Numbered from the stretch's first letter, positions 44,398-54,962 are shown. The stretch: 64,000 nucleotides of DNA from Propionispora hippei DSM 15287 (GCF_900141835.1 NZ_FQZD01000008.1:115184-179183), one strand, 5' to 3'. The notes: generated from the letters alone by a model not told the origin. Made by a program: numbers and translations.

Positions 44398-45228
44398 ATG
44401 CAAAATGAGACGACACTTGCCCGGCGAATATCGTATACCGGGATTGGACTGCACTCGGGACAGGATGTGACGATTACCCTGTGTCCGGCACCGGCCCAGA
44501 CCGGCATTGTTTTTGTTAGAACCGATTTGCCGGGAGCGCCGCAGGTCAGGGCCTGTGCTTCTTACGTTACCAATACTATGCGGGCGACTACCCTGGAGAA
44601 CGGCCCGGCGAAAGTCTTTACAGTGGAGCATCTCTTGGCTGCGCTGGCTATGTTGGAAGTGGACAACTGCTTTGTGGAAATCAATGCGGTAGAGCCGCCG
44701 GTGGCCGATGGCAGTTCCCTGGCTTTTGTCAGACTGATTGAGGAAGCCGGTATGCAGGCACTGACAGCTCCGCGGCAAGTTTTTTATGTAACAAGGGAAC
44801 ATACCGTACGTGTTGATGATAAATTTATTACCATTTTGCCTTATGACGGTTTACGGGTTACCTTTACGTCGGTCAATCCCCATCCCGCGCTTGGGGTTCA
44901 ATTTGGCGATTATGAGATAAATCCCGCTACGTTTACCGAGCAGATCGCGCCGGCCAGAACCATCGGGTTTATGCATGAAGTCAAAGCCCTGCAGGAAAAA
45001 GGGCTGGCACTTGGCGGCAGCATGGATAATGCCGTGGTCTACGAGAATGGCAAGGCGTTAAATCCGCTGCGTTTTCCCGATGAACTGGTGAGGCACAAAA
45101 TTTTGGACGTATTGGGCGATTTAGCGTTGGCTGGCCAGCTTCGCGGTCATATCATCGCGGTCAAGTCTGGCCACGCCTTAAATACAGCATTAGCCAGGGA
45201 TATATTAGCAAGCCAAAATAGACTCTAA
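44398..45228 (+). CDS. lpxC: UDP-3-O-acyl-N-acetylglucosamine deacetylase
   Basis: 276 residues. [16 protein letters not shown] opens the first domain; [15 protein letters not shown] has the first zinc His; [17 protein letters not shown] and [30 protein letters not shown] hold the remaining zinc ligands and the catalytic His. LpxC removes the acetyl group in the committed step of lipid A synthesis. It is a standard single-domain-pair LpxC, not a fusion to FabZ. fabZ follows 19 bp downstream. Confidence 0.96.
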   Translation: MQNETTLARRISYTGIGLHSGQDVTITLCPAPAQTGIVFVRTDLPGAPQVRACASYVTNTMRATTLENGPAKVFTVEHLLAALAMLEVDNCFVEINAVEPPVADGSSLAFVRLIEEAGMQALTAPRQVFYVTREHTVRVDDKFITILPYDGLRVTFTSVNPHPALGVQFGDYEINPATFTEQIAPARTIGFMHEVKALQEKGLALGGSMDNAVVYENGKALNPLRFPDELVRHKILDVLGDLALAGQLRGHIIAVKSGHALNTALARDILASQNRL

Positions 45229-45247
45229 TGTGGGAGTGATGATACCG

Positions 45248-45676
45248 ATGTTATCTTCAGCAGAAATTCAGAAAGTGATACCTCACCGTTATCCGTTTTT
45301 ATTGGTGGACCGGATTATTGAACTGGAACCGATGAAACGGGCTGTGGGCATTAAATGTGTTACTTCGACCGAACCGTTTTTTCAGGGCCATTTCCCCGGC
45401 CATCCGGTGATGCCGGGCGTGCTCATTTTAGAAGCCATGGCTCAGGTCGGTGGTGTGGCCATGCTGTATCCGGAAGAAAACCGTGGTGATATTGCGTTGT
45501 TTGCCGGCATCGACCGGGTGAAATTCCGGAAACAGGTCGTTCCCGGCGATCAGCTTAAAATGGTGGCCGAATTGATTAAAGTCCGCAGCTCCATGGGTAA
45601 ACTTTGGGCGGAATCTTTTGTGGACGGCCAATTGGTGGCTGAGGGTGAATTTTTGTTTGCCCTGACTAAACGGTAA
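45248..45676 (+). CDS. fabZ: 3-hydroxyacyl-ACP dehydratase
   Basis: 142 residues. [13 protein letters not shown] and [20 protein letters not shown], the active-site His and Glu helix of the hot-dog fold, are complete. FabZ dehydrates 3-hydroxyacyl-ACP and so competes with LpxA for the same substrate, which explains its frequent location among lpx genes. GGGAG at 45232-45236 fits the ATG at 45248 (11-base spacer) better than that at 45239. Confidence 0.95.
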   Translation: MLSSAEIQKVIPHRYPFLLVDRIIELEPMKRAVGIKCVTSTEPFFQGHFPGHPVMPGVLILEAMAQVGGVAMLYPEENRGDIALFAGIDRVKFRKQVVPGDQLKMVAELIKVRSSMGKLWAESFVDGQLVAEGEFLFALTKR

Positions 45677-45904
45677 AGGTAAAGCTGCTAAGTTGCTTTT
45701 TATATGGTAACGTATGCTTAAGAAAAAAGGCTGAATTTGTTTGAAAAATTGTGGAAATAACTGCAGAAAAGGAATAAAGGCTTTTTTTGGGCTAAAATGA
45801 ATTGCCATGCCGTGACTAGTGAGTCGGATTATATGAGTAGAGAGTAGATAGTGCGTGCAAAGCGGTATCAGCCATGTGCTCATTTTTAAAGGAGTTGATA
45901 TACG

Positions 45905-46726
45905 GTGAAACCTGAATCTGTCGTAATTCCATTACGTAAAATACACGAAACAGCAGTCGTTCATCCAGGGGCACGGATCGGTAAGGATGTGGAAATTGGT
46001 CCCTATGCGGTAATCGGTGAGAACGTACTCATCGGCGACGGCACGGTCATTGGCGCCCATGTTGTGGTTGATGGCTGGACAAGTATTGGAAAAAACTGCG
46101 TGGTTTTCCATAGTGCCTCGATCGGCACCGAACCGCAGGATTTGAAATTTAACGGTGAAAAGAGCTATGTGTTTATTGGTGATAATACCAAAATTCGCGA
46201 GTTTGCCACTGTGAACCGGGCAACCGGTGAAAACGAGGAAACCCGAGTGGGTTCCAACTGCCTGTTAATGGCCTATACCCATGTGGCGCATAACTGCGTG
46301 GTAGGCAACCATGTGATTATGTCCAACGCTGCGACACTGGCCGGTCACGTCATTGTGGAAGACCGGGCGGTCATTGGCGGGTTGGCCGGTGTGCATCAAT
46401 TTGTTAAAATCGGGCGCAATGCTATGATTGGCGGCGCTTCCAAGGTAGTGCAGGACGTACCGCCTTATGTAATTGTTGACGGTCACCCGGCTAAGGTATC
46501 GGGACTGAACAATGTGGGCATGTCCCGTTCCGGCATCAGCCTGAATGCACGGCGTAACCTGAAGAAGGCCTATAAGCTGCTGTACCGTTCGGGCTTAAGT
46601 CTGGCGCAGGCCATCGCTGTAATGGAACAGGACCTGGAGTCCTGCGAAGAGATTGAACACTTTATGCGTTTCCTGCGCAATGCGGAACGGGGAGTATGCC
46701 GCAGCCGCAAGGATACGTCGGAATAA
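45905..46726 (+). CDS. lpxA: acyl-ACP--UDP-N-acetylglucosamine O-acyltransferase
   Basis: 273 residues from a GTG start behind AAAGGAG (10-base spacer). A left-handed beta-helix of hexapeptide repeats (HPGARIGKDVEIGPYAVIG...) includes AYTHVAHNCVVGNHV with the catalytic His, and GVHQFVKIGRNAMIGGASKV. The C-terminal helical domain (ARRNLKKAYKLLYRSG) is typical. LpxA performs the first acylation of lipid A synthesis. lpxI starts 14 bp after it. Confidence 0.96.
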   Translation: MKPESVVIPLRKIHETAVVHPGARIGKDVEIGPYAVIGENVLIGDGTVIGAHVVVDGWTSIGKNCVVFHSASIGTEPQDLKFNGEKSYVFIGDNTKIREFATVNRATGENEETRVGSNCLLMAYTHVAHNCVVGNHVIMSNAATLAGHVIVEDRAVIGGLAGVHQFVKIGRNAMIGGASKVVQDVPPYVIVDGHPAKVSGLNNVGMSRSGISLNARRNLKKAYKLLYRSGLSLAQAIAVMEQDLESCEEIEHFMRFLRNAERGVCRSRKDTSE

Positions 46727-46740
46727 AGGGGTATTGGTTG

Positions 46741-47544
46741 ATGAAAAGAATCGGTTTATTAGCTGGTGTTGGAAGACTGCCGGTAGAATTTGCCCGTGCC
46801 GCTCGCGGCATGGGCTTTGCCGTGATTGCAATTGCCCTGCTGCCGGAGGTGGACGAAGAGTTGTCTCAGGCAGCAGATGTGTTTTATCCTATTTCCGTAG
46901 GGGAACTGGAGCGTATTCTGACGGTGTTGAAACAGGAGGAGGTCACTCAGGCCACGATGATTGGCAAGGTGACCAAGGAATTGCTGTTTAGCGGCGTGCA
47001 GCGGCCCGATGCCCGGCTGCAGAAACTGCTACTCGGATTACCTGATCACAAGGATGATACGATTATGCTGGCTTTGGTTAAAGAACTGGCCACTGAGGGA
47101 GTTGGCATCCTGGATCAGACCGCCCTGCTTAAGCTGCTGATGCCTGCGCCGGGTGTGTTAACCGAACGGCGGCCGACCCCTCAGGAAGAGGCTGATATGA
47201 AGTTCGGTTTTACCATGGCCAAGCATATGGGCAATTTGGATATTGGCCAAACGGTGGTTATCAAAAATTGTGCCGTTATGGCTGTGGAAGCCATTGAAGG
47301 TACCGATGCCTGCATCCGGCGCGGCGGTGAGCTGGGGCGGGGCGGGGTTACGGTGGTAAAAACGGCTAAACCCGGTCAAGACATGCGGTTTGACGTTCCC
47401 AGTATCGGACTGCAAACCATTCGTTCTATGGTGGAAGCAGGGGCTACGGCGCTGGCACTGGAAGCGGGCAAAACGCTGCTGGTGGAAAGACAGGCGGTGC
47501 TGGAGCTGGCCAACCGGCATCAGATGACCATTGTAGCCGTGTGA
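46741..47544 (+). CDS. lpxI: UDP-2,3-diacylglucosamine pyrophosphatase LpxI
   Basis: 267 residues of the DUF1009 family: RIGLLAGVGRLPVEFARAARG at the N-terminus, IGKVTKELLFSG in the centre, and the C-terminal catalytic region GTDACIRRGGELG...VVKTAKPGQDMRFDVPSIGLQTI. LpxI makes lipid X from UDP-2,3-diacylglucosamine and replaces LpxH of enterobacteria. AAAGGGG lies 9 bases before the ATG at 46741. Between lpxA and lpxB, the position is as in other lpxI-containing genomes. Confidence 0.95.
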   Translation: MKRIGLLAGVGRLPVEFARAARGMGFAVIAIALLPEVDEELSQAADVFYPISVGELERILTVLKQEEVTQATMIGKVTKELLFSGVQRPDARLQKLLLGLPDHKDDTIMLALVKELATEGVGILDQTALLKLLMPAPGVLTERRPTPQEEADMKFGFTMAKHMGNLDIGQTVVIKNCAVMAVEAIEGTDACIRRGGELGRGGVTVVKTAKPGQDMRFDVPSIGLQTIRSMVEAGATALALEAGKTLLVERQAVLELANRHQMTIVAV

Positions 47545-47573
47545 TGAGTTGCAACAGAACATTTCGGCAGCCG

Positions 47574-47593
47574 AGGCGCGCAAGCGCCTTTTT
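47574..47593 (+). terminator. rho-independent terminator after lpxI
   Basis: AGGCGC-GCAA-GCGCCT followed by TTTT. A short but GC-rich 6-bp stem. Confidence 0.75.
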
Positions 47594-47700
47594 ATCATAC
47601 TTAGTGCCCCGCCAAATTTGGAACTGAAAGATGATGGCAATGCAGGCTGGCGAAAGATTGACCGTCAGCAATTTCTGTTTCCAAGGCTGATGGAGTACTG

Positions 47701-47860
47701 GTATCGTGTAACCTCTAAAACAATACATAGGCTGGCGAGAAGATTTTTCGTAAGACAAGGCAGAGGAATGAGGCGTAGTGGTTCCTACGCCAATTGGCGA
47801 CAACGAAATATTGCGAAATATTCCCGTCAGAATAATATGGGATTAGAGGTCAGACGATAC
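47701..47860. repeat. 160-bp imperfect palindromic element
   Basis: The left 50 bases (47701-47750) and the reverse complement of the right 47 (47814-47860) align, starting with GTATCGT-T-ACCTCTAA on both sides; a further small hairpin GGCGTAG/CTACGCC occupies the centre. It looks like a small non-autonomous mobile element or a structured RNA. An open frame of about 104 codons across it is not convincing. The rest of 47545-47919 shows only the terminator. Confidence 0.65.
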
Positions 47861-47919
47861 TAATAGCCGGACGATTTGTTCATACTATAGAAATACCCGC
47901 ATCTTATGGAGGATGTGCT

Positions 47920-49071
47920 ATGCGTAAAATTATGATTTCCGTCGGCGAGGCATCGGGAGATTTGCACGGCGCCAGTCTGGCAAAGGCCTTGAAACAGCTT
48001 GAACCGGCTATTGCCGTATTCGGCATGGGCGGACAAGCCATGCGCGACGCCGGTGTGGATATCGTATATGATATTGCCGATATTAACGTTATGGGTTTTG
48101 CAGAAGTAATTAGAAATTTGCCCCGCCTTTTCCGTCTAAAGGACAGCCTGGTTGCGCTGATGGCGGCGGAGAAACCCGATGTGCTGGTTGTGATCGACTA
48201 TCCCGATTTCAATATGCGGCTGGCTAAGGCTGCTAAAAAGCAGGGTATTCCTGTGGTATACTATATTAGCCCGCAGGTGTGGATCTGGCGTAAAGGCCGG
48301 GCAAAGGATATCGCCGCCATGACCGAACAGGTGGCCGCTATTTTTCCTTTTGAAGCCGAAGTGTACCGGGAGGCCGGCGCTAACGTTACCTTTGTCGGTC
48401 ATCCACTTTTAGATATTGTAAAGCCCAACTGGGATAAAGAAACGGCTTACCGGCAGTTTGCAGCCGATCCGGAACGGCCGGTCGTACTTTTGATGCCTGG
48501 CAGCCGGAAGCAGGAAGTGGACCAACTGCTGGATATTATGTTGTCGGCGGCGGAAAAAATAAGAAGAGTTATGCCGGAGTGCCAATTCTTTTTACCGGCG
48601 GCTACGACAATTTCCCGGGAAATGCTGCAAAATAAGCTGGATAAGTATGCCTTACCGGTGCAGATTACCACTGGCAATATCTATGATCTAATGCAAATTG
48701 CCAATCTGGCCATTGCCGCCTCCGGGACGGCGACGCTGGAAACGGCACTCATGCAGGTGCCGACTATTGTTGTGTACAAGACTTCGCCAATTACTTATTT
48801 CATTGGGAAACAACTGATTAAAATTCCTTACGTCAGCCTGCCAAACATCATTGCCGGCCGTCAGATAGTCCCGGAACTATTGCAGGAAGCGGCCAACCCC
48901 GGCCGGGTGGCTGACGAGGCCTTGCGGATTTTGTCTAATTGGGATATATACAGTCAAACTATAGAGGATCTAATTGCCATGCGCCAAGCTTTGGGCAGCG
49001 GCGGTGCCGTACGGCATACCGCCGAACTTGTTCTGGAAGTTGCCGCGCAGCAGGCTGGAGGAAAAGAATGA
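47920..49071 (+). CDS. lpxB: lipid A disaccharide synthase
   Basis: 383 residues, GT-B type glycosyltransferase. The N-terminus MISVGEASGDLHGASLAKAL is the family signature; VVYYISPQVWIWRKGRAKDI, FEAEVYREAGANVTFVGHPLLD and ASGTATLETALMQVPTIVVYK follow. LpxB joins lipid X and UDP-diacylglucosamine. The stop codon overlaps the ATG of msbA. Confidence 0.96.
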   Translation: MRKIMISVGEASGDLHGASLAKALKQLEPAIAVFGMGGQAMRDAGVDIVYDIADINVMGFAEVIRNLPRLFRLKDSLVALMAAEKPDVLVVIDYPDFNMRLAKAAKKQGIPVVYYISPQVWIWRKGRAKDIAAMTEQVAAIFPFEAEVYREAGANVTFVGHPLLDIVKPNWDKETAYRQFAADPERPVVLLMPGSRKQEVDQLLDIMLSAAEKIRRVMPECQFFLPAATTISREMLQNKLDKYALPVQITTGNIYDLMQIANLAIAASGTATLETALMQVPTIVVYKTSPITYFIGKQLIKIPYVSLPNIIAGRQIVPELLQEAANPGRVADEALRILSNWDIYSQTIEDLIAMRQALGSGGAVRHTAELVLEVAAQQAGGKE

Positions 49072-50804
49072 ATACCTATTTGCGCTTGCTCGCCTTTGTC
49101 CGTCCTTATATTCCCCGTCTTATTCTGGCAGTCATTTGTATTATGATGGCAGCCAGTGCCAATTTGTATATTCCCTGGATTCTAAAGGAAGTTATTGATA
49201 AGGTTCTCGCCGATAAAGATTTGCTTACTCTTAACATTATTGCCGGCGGTATTGTCGTAGTATTCCTTTTGCGAGGTATCTTCTTTTACGGACAGACCTA
49301 TCTGATGGCCTATATCGGTCAACGGATCATTATTGATATCCGTTCAGCCGTATATCGTCATTTTCAGCGGTTGTCGCTTTCCTATTATGAGAAACGGCAG
49401 ACGGGGACACTGATGAGCTATGTGACCAACGATGTGGCAGCCTTGCAGAATGCATTGGTCGACAATGTGATTGACGGCGTGACCGAAGGCATGACCCTGA
49501 TCGGGTCTTTGGGGGCCATGTTTTATATTCACTGGAAACTATCCCTTTTAACCATTATTACGCTGCCGCTGGTGGCGCAGACCATTAATATTTTCGGGAA
49601 AAAATTGCGTACAACCAGCCATGTCATGCAGGAACGGGCGGCCGATATTACTTCGGTGCTGCAGGAAACCATTTCGGCTATCCGGGTCATCAAGTCCTTT
49701 GTCCGAGAAGACCATGAAATCCAACGTTTTGAAAACGAGAATTATAAAAATTTCCGGGCGCAGATGAAAAACGCCCAATTGATGGCTCTGTTAACGCCGA
49801 TTGTTGAATTTTTGTCGGCCGTGGGAGTTACCTTGATAATCTGGTATGGTGGTTTAGAAGTGATTAACGGCAATTTAACGGCCGGATCACTGATTGCCTT
49901 TCTCATGTATGTTGTCAATCTTTCCAATCCCATTAAACGACTTAGCCGGGTGTATGGGGGAATACAACGCTCATTAGCTGCGGCACAGCGGATTTTTACC
50001 GTGCTTGATACCGAGCCGGAAATACAAAATATGCCTGGTGCTGTGGCATTGCCGGCCATTCGTGGTGAAGTGGCTTTTCACTCAGTTGATTTTTCTTACA
50101 AAACGGGTGAACCAACGCTGCAGGATATTTCCATCCAAGCCCGGCCGGGCCAGATGGTGGCAATTGTCGGGGCCAGCGGCGCCGGCAAGACGACAATTGC
50201 CAACCTGATCCCACGATTCTACGATCCGTGCTCTGGCTATATTAGTATCGACGGCATTGATATCAAAACGGTAACCGTCGAGTCGCTGCGGGAACAGATT
50301 GGCATTGTGCCGCAGGAAACGGTGCTGTTTAACGGTTCTGCCTATGAGAATATCCGCTATGGCCGGTTGGACGCAACGCGGGATGAAATTATTGAAGCGG
50401 CTAAGGCAGCCAACGCTCATCAATTTATCAGCCGTATGCCTGAGGGTTATGAAACCCAGATCGGTGAGCGGGGTTCGAAGCTATCCGGTGGTCAGCGTCA
50501 GCGAATTGCCATTGCCCGTGCCATTTTAAAAAATCCCCGGGTACTCATTCTGGATGAGGCCACCTCGGCTTTGGATACCGAAAGCGAAAAGCTGGTGCAG
50601 GAAGCGCTGGACAAATTAATGTCCGGCCGGACTTCCTTTGTCATTGCCCATCGTTTGTCTACTATTAAAAGGGCCCATGTTATCCTGGTTATGGAAAAGG
50701 GCCGGATTGTCGAACAAGGAACGCACGAACAGCTTATGGCGCATGGCGGCGCGTATTATAACCTGCATCAGGTGCAGTTTTCCAGTAATAAAGCGGCCCG
50801 GTAG
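49068..50804 (+). CDS. msbA: lipid A export ABC transporter MsbA
   Basis: 578 residues. Six N-terminal membrane helices (about 15-310) precede the ATPase domain with Walker A GASGAGKTT, signature LSGGQRQRIAIARAIL, Walker B VLILDEATSALD and H-loop IAHRLST. MsbA flips Kdo-lipid A core to the outer face of the inner membrane. The ATG at 49068 overlaps the lpxB stop (ATGA) and follows GGAGG; an upstream in-frame start at 48939 lies in lpxB. Confidence 0.92.
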   Translation: MNTYLRLLAFVRPYIPRLILAVICIMMAASANLYIPWILKEVIDKVLADKDLLTLNIIAGGIVVVFLLRGIFFYGQTYLMAYIGQRIIIDIRSAVYRHFQRLSLSYYEKRQTGTLMSYVTNDVAALQNALVDNVIDGVTEGMTLIGSLGAMFYIHWKLSLLTIITLPLVAQTINIFGKKLRTTSHVMQERAADITSVLQETISAIRVIKSFVREDHEIQRFENENYKNFRAQMKNAQLMALLTPIVEFLSAVGVTLIIWYGGLEVINGNLTAGSLIAFLMYVVNLSNPIKRLSRVYGGIQRSLAAAQRIFTVLDTEPEIQNMPGAVALPAIRGEVAFHSVDFSYKTGEPTLQDISIQARPGQMVAIVGASGAGKTTIANLIPRFYDPCSGYISIDGIDIKTVTVESLREQIGIVPQETVLFNGSAYENIRYGRLDATRDEIIEAAKAANAHQFISRMPEGYETQIGERGSKLSGGQRQRIAIARAILKNPRVLILDEATSALDTESEKLVQEALDKLMSGRTSFVIAHRLSTIKRAHVILVMEKGRIVEQGTHEQLMAHGGAYYNLHQVQFSSNKAAR

Positions 50805-50849
50805 AGGCTGTTATTCTTGATTGTTACCTTACGGAAAGAGGTATGGTGT

Positions 50850-53354
50850 ATGTATTATTTATATAATATACTGGGACTGCTGCTGGTGATTATCGCACTG
50901 CCTGTCTTTATGATCCGGCTGGTTCGGGAAGCCGGGTTTGGCGAGCGACTGCGGCAAAGTTTCGGTTTTTTGCCCAGTGAGGAAATTGACAAAGTGGCGC
51001 AGCAGGACTGTATCTGGGTCCATGCCGCTTCGGTAGGGGAGATTGTAGCGGCCAGTCCGATCATCAAAGAGTTTCGCCGGGAGTTTCCGGTTCAGCCTAT
51101 TCTGGTTTCGGTAGTTACCTCCAGCGGTTATGAAATGGCCCGGCGGATTGTGAAGGATGCCGATGCGATCATTTATTTTCCGCTTGATTTGCCCTGGATC
51201 AGCCGGGCCGTTGTCAGAAAAATCCATCCCAGGGTTTTTGTACCGGTAGAAACCGAGCTGTGGCCGAATTTTTTAAAGAATATGCGACGCAAGGGTATTC
51301 CGGTGATGATGGCTAACGGACGAATTAGCGACAAAAGCGTTACCCGTTATCATTATCTGCGGAATGTTCTAAAAGATATGATGGGAACGGTTACCCGATT
51401 TTGTATGCAGTCGGCGGTGGATGCTGAATACATCATCCGGCTGGGGGCCGATCCGGACCGGGTCACTGTCACTGGCAATACCAAGTATGATCAGACTTAT
51501 ACGGCTGTCAGCCCGGAAGAAAGAGAAAAATTGTATATGGAAATGGGCGTTTCCGGCAATCAGCCGATTATTGTGGCCGGCAGCACCCATAAGGGAGAAG
51601 AGGAGCCGTTACTTATCGCCTTTACGGCCATTCAAGCGGAGTTCCCGGCGGCTAAGCTGATTATCGCTCCCCGGGAGACGCTGCGGACCCCGGAAATTGT
51701 GAATCTGGCCGCCCAATACAAGCTACAGGCGGCGGCTCGTAGGGAACTGAAAGAGCAGCCCCGAACCGGACACGATATTGTCATCGTCGATACCATTGGC
51801 GAATTGGGGAAAATTTATGGTATTGGTGATATTATTTTTGTCGGCGGCAGTCTGATCCCTCATGGCGGTCATAATATTCTGGAACCGGCGGCACATGGGA
51901 AGCCGATTTTGACCGGACCTAACATGTTCAACTTTAAAGATACCTATGCTCTGTTCGACAGCCGTCAGGCATGCATTACGGTGAAGAGCGGCGAGGAACT
52001 GAAAAGTGCTATGCTGCAACTGCTCCATAATAGTCAGGAGCGGACCGTTATGTCCAGCCGCTCCTTGGCGATCATCCAGGAAAATCGCGGCGCTGCCCGA
52101 AAGAGCGCGCTCCATTTGAAAGAATTGCTAACCTCGTCCGAGAGCGTCGCCGACCGGAAGCGGGCAGTCAGAATGCGGCAGCGGGAAAACTCGCAGATTT
52201 ATCTATACCGGCTGGTGCATGGTGAAAAAGAAGGTCTAATAGCCGATTGCCTGCTGGCTGTTTTGCGTCTGCTCTCTTTTTTGTATGAAATCGGTGTTTC
52301 CCTCAAGCTAAGCCTGTATCGTAGCGGTATACTGAAACAGCACAAGCTGCCCTGCCAGGTCATCAGTCTGGGGAATATTACGGTAGGCGGCACCGGCAAG
52401 ACACCAACTGCCCAGCGTTTAGCTGCCATTATTCGGGATATGGGCTGCCGGGTGGTGATTCTAAACCGGGGCTACCGGGCCAAGCACAAAGGAGAAGTCG
52501 GTGTCGTATCGGATGGCAAAAAAATCTATATGTCGGCGACTGAAGCGGGCGATGAGGCTTATCTATTGGCTAAAAATCTTCCCGGTGTTCCCGTGCTGAT
52601 TGGCAAGCACCGTTCGATTACCGGGCAGTACGCCGTAGATAAGTTCCAGGCGGAGATTATTATTATGGATGATGGCTACCAGCATTGGCAGTTGGTTCGG
52701 GACCTTGATATTGTCCTGATTGATACCATCAATGTTTTCGGCAATAATTTTATGCTGCCTCGCGGTACCCTGCGGGAGCCGCTGGAAAATCTGGACCGGG
52801 CCAATGCTTTTTTGCTGACTAAGGCCGACCAGTCTACCGAGCATGCCCGCTTTGATATCCGGGACAAAGTAAAAACCTATAACTCTCAGGCGCTCGTCGT
52901 CGAAAGCATCCATAACCCTCGCTGCTTTATTGAAATTGAAGAGTGGTATAAAGGGGAGATTTCCAAGAATATTGCGCCGCTGGAAGCTATACAAGGCAAG
53001 AAGGTGATGGCGCTGTCAGCCATCGGTAATCCTTCCTCTTTTGAACAGACCATCGTTGATATCGGTGCTGAGGTAGTCTATTCGGCCCGTTACCCCGATC
53101 ACCACAGCTACAATATGAAGGAAATGCAGGAGGTGCTGCAGCAGGCGATTGATAATGACGTATATGCCATCATTACGACGGAAAAAGACGCTGTTAAGAT
53201 TCCTGCCGAGTTTATTCATTCCGAAAGGAAAGTACCCATTTATGTATTAGGCATTGAACTTAAGTTTACTGAGGGCTCTGAGGAACTGATGGCCTTGATT
53301 GCTGCTATGGTAGCCAAGGGCCAGAAGCAAACAACAATCCAGGAGGTGGGATAA
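50850..53354 (+). CDS. waaA-lpxK: fused Kdo transferase (WaaA/KdtA) and tetraacyldisaccharide 4'-kinase (LpxK)
   Basis: 834 residues with two complete enzymes in one frame. Residues 1-425 are WaaA: an N-terminal membrane anchor, WVHAASVGEIVAASP, PVETELWPNFL, KYDQTY and GGSLIPHGGHNILEPAA. Residues about 430-834 are LpxK: membrane-near helices and ISLGNITVGGTGKTPT (P-loop 508-519), LNRGYRAKHKGEVGVVSDG, MDDGYQHWQLVRDLDI and ITTEKDAVKIP. LpxK phosphorylates the lipid A disaccharide; WaaA then adds Kdo. The order of domains is opposite to that of the reactions. AAAGAGGT supports the ATG at 50850. No frameshift is seen between the parts. Confidence 0.93.
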   Translation: MYYLYNILGLLLVIIALPVFMIRLVREAGFGERLRQSFGFLPSEEIDKVAQQDCIWVHAASVGEIVAASPIIKEFRREFPVQPILVSVVTSSGYEMARRIVKDADAIIYFPLDLPWISRAVVRKIHPRVFVPVETELWPNFLKNMRRKGIPVMMANGRISDKSVTRYHYLRNVLKDMMGTVTRFCMQSAVDAEYIIRLGADPDRVTVTGNTKYDQTYTAVSPEEREKLYMEMGVSGNQPIIVAGSTHKGEEEPLLIAFTAIQAEFPAAKLIIAPRETLRTPEIVNLAAQYKLQAAARRELKEQPRTGHDIVIVDTIGELGKIYGIGDIIFVGGSLIPHGGHNILEPAAHGKPILTGPNMFNFKDTYALFDSRQACITVKSGEELKSAMLQLLHNSQERTVMSSRSLAIIQENRGAARKSALHLKELLTSSESVADRKRAVRMRQRENSQIYLYRLVHGEKEGLIADCLLAVLRLLSFLYEIGVSLKLSLYRSGILKQHKLPCQVISLGNITVGGTGKTPTAQRLAAIIRDMGCRVVILNRGYRAKHKGEVGVVSDGKKIYMSATEAGDEAYLLAKNLPGVPVLIGKHRSITGQYAVDKFQAEIIIMDDGYQHWQLVRDLDIVLIDTINVFGNNFMLPRGTLREPLENLDRANAFLLTKADQSTEHARFDIRDKVKTYNSQALVVESIHNPRCFIEIEEWYKGEISKNIAPLEAIQGKKVMALSAIGNPSSFEQTIVDIGAEVVYSARYPDHHSYNMKEMQEVLQQAIDNDVYAIITTEKDAVKIPAEFIHSERKVPIYVLGIELKFTEGSEELMALIAAMVAKGQKQTTIQEVG

Positions 53355-54086
53355 GTGAAAATCCTGTGTGTCATTCCGGCGCGGTATGCATCCACACGCC
53401 TGCCGGGAAAGCCTCTGGCTGACATTGCCGGCAAACCGATGATTCAGCGGGTGTATGAACAGGCGAAAAAGGCTGTTCGTCCGGCTATGGTGCTGGTGGC
53501 CGCCGATCACCGGCTGGTGGCTGACGCCGTAACCGGCTTTGGCGGCGAAGTGATGATGACTTCAGCCGACCATCCTACCGGCACTGACCGGCTGGCGGAA
53601 GTTGTCCGGGCTTTTCCAGAGTTCGACTTGATTATTAATGTGCAGGGTGATGAGCCGCTGATCGAGCCGGTAGTGATTGATCAATTGGCGGCCGCCTTTG
53701 ACGAAGAGCCGGATCTCTTAATGGCTACCCTTAAAACGAAGGCCGACGAGGAAGAATACAATAATCCCAATGCGGTAAAGGTTGTGACTGACTTGAACGG
53801 CTATGCTCTTTACTTTTCCCGTTCGTTGCTGCCGTACCCGCGGGTTCGGCCAGAGAGTTTTGCCGCGTACAAGCATATCGGCATTTATGCATACCGCCGG
53901 GATTTTTTATTGACCTATGCAGCCTTGGCACCAACACCATTGGAAAAGACGGAATCTTTGGAACAGCTTCGTGCCCTGGAGCATGGCTACCAGATTAAAG
54001 TGCTGGAGACAAGCTTTAAGCCGGTTGGTGTGGATACCCTGGAGGATTTGGAAAAAGTACGGGCTATATTGGAAACATTAAAATAA
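53355..54086 (+). CDS. kdsB: CMP-Kdo synthetase
   Basis: 243 residues. [24 protein letters not shown] is the nucleotide-binding signature, [11 protein letters not shown] the metal site, and [12 protein letters not shown] a substrate-binding segment. KdsB activates Kdo with CTP for WaaA. The GTG start directly follows the stop of the waaA-lpxK gene (one base between); AGGAGG at its 3' end is the ribosome binding site. Confidence 0.96.
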   Translation: MKILCVIPARYASTRLPGKPLADIAGKPMIQRVYEQAKKAVRPAMVLVAADHRLVADAVTGFGGEVMMTSADHPTGTDRLAEVVRAFPEFDLIINVQGDEPLIEPVVIDQLAAAFDEEPDLLMATLKTKADEEEYNNPNAVKVVTDLNGYALYFSRSLLPYPRVRPESFAAYKHIGIYAYRRDFLLTYAALAPTPLEKTESLEQLRALEHGYQIKVLETSFKPVGVDTLEDLEKVRAILETLK

Positions 54087-54099
54087 GGAGGATTTACTT

Positions 54100-54924
54100 A
54101 TGAATACTGTAAAAATCGGAAATATCACGGTAGGTGGGCAGAATCCCATTGCGCTCATTGCCGGACCCTGTGTTATTGAAGACCCGCAACGCACGTTGAA
54201 AATTGGGCAATCCATTAAGGCCATTACCGAGCGTCTGGGGGTTCCCTATATCTTTAAAGCCTCCTTTGATAAGGCTAACCGTTCTTCTCACAGCTCGTTC
54301 CGCGGTCCCGGACTGGAAGAAGGCCTGGCTATTTTAAAACATATTAAGGAAACGCTCAAGGTGCCTGTACTTAGCGATATTCATTGCAGTAACCAGATCG
54401 AAGCGGCGGCTGCGGTGCTCGATATTCTACAGATTCCCGCTTTTTTAAGCCGGCAGACCGATTTGCTGCATCAGGCGGCGCTGACCGGTAAGGTGGTCAA
54501 TGTCAAGAAAGGCCAGTTTCTGGCGCCTAATGATATGAAAAATGTCATCAATAAATTACGGGAAGCGGGCAACGAGAATATCCTGCTCACCGAACGGGGC
54601 GCCAGCTTTGGTTATAACAACCTGGTGGCCGATATGCGCGGTTTGCCGATTATGCGGTCCATGGGCTATCCTGTGGTATTTGACGCCACTCATTGCGTGC
54701 AGCTGCCCGGCGGCGCTGGCACTTCTTCCGCCGGTCAGCGCGAATTTGTGCCTTATCTGACCCGTGCGGCCGTGGCCACCGGTATTGACGTGTTATTTAT
54801 GGAAGTTCATGACAATCCAGAGGAAGCGCTGTCCGACGGCCCGAATATGCTGTATGTCGACCAGCTGGAGGATCTCCTGAAAGACGTTATTTCCATTGAC
54901 CATGTGGTAAAACGTCATAAGTAA
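54100..54924 (+). CDS. kdsA: Kdo-8-phosphate synthase
   Basis: 274 residues, TIM barrel of the DAHP synthase family: [56 protein letters not shown] and [11 protein letters not shown]. It condenses arabinose 5-phosphate and phosphoenolpyruvate. AAGGAGG precedes the ATG. Confidence 0.97.
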   Translation: MNTVKIGNITVGGQNPIALIAGPCVIEDPQRTLKIGQSIKAITERLGVPYIFKASFDKANRSSHSSFRGPGLEEGLAILKHIKETLKVPVLSDIHCSNQIEAAAAVLDILQIPAFLSRQTDLLHQAALTGKVVNVKKGQFLAPNDMKNVINKLREAGNENILLTERGASFGYNNLVADMRGLPIMRSMGYPVVFDATHCVQLPGGAGTSSAGQREFVPYLTRAAVATGIDVLFMEVHDNPEEALSDGPNMLYVDQLEDLLKDVISIDHVVKRHK

Positions 54925-54962
54925 TATGAACCTAAGCTGATAGACAAGCTGTCTTAAATCAC

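Noticed and set aside
47549..47863. A 104-codon frame after lpxI.
   Set aside because: It runs through the terminator and the palindromic element, has no convincing start signal and an Arg-rich unlikely composition.
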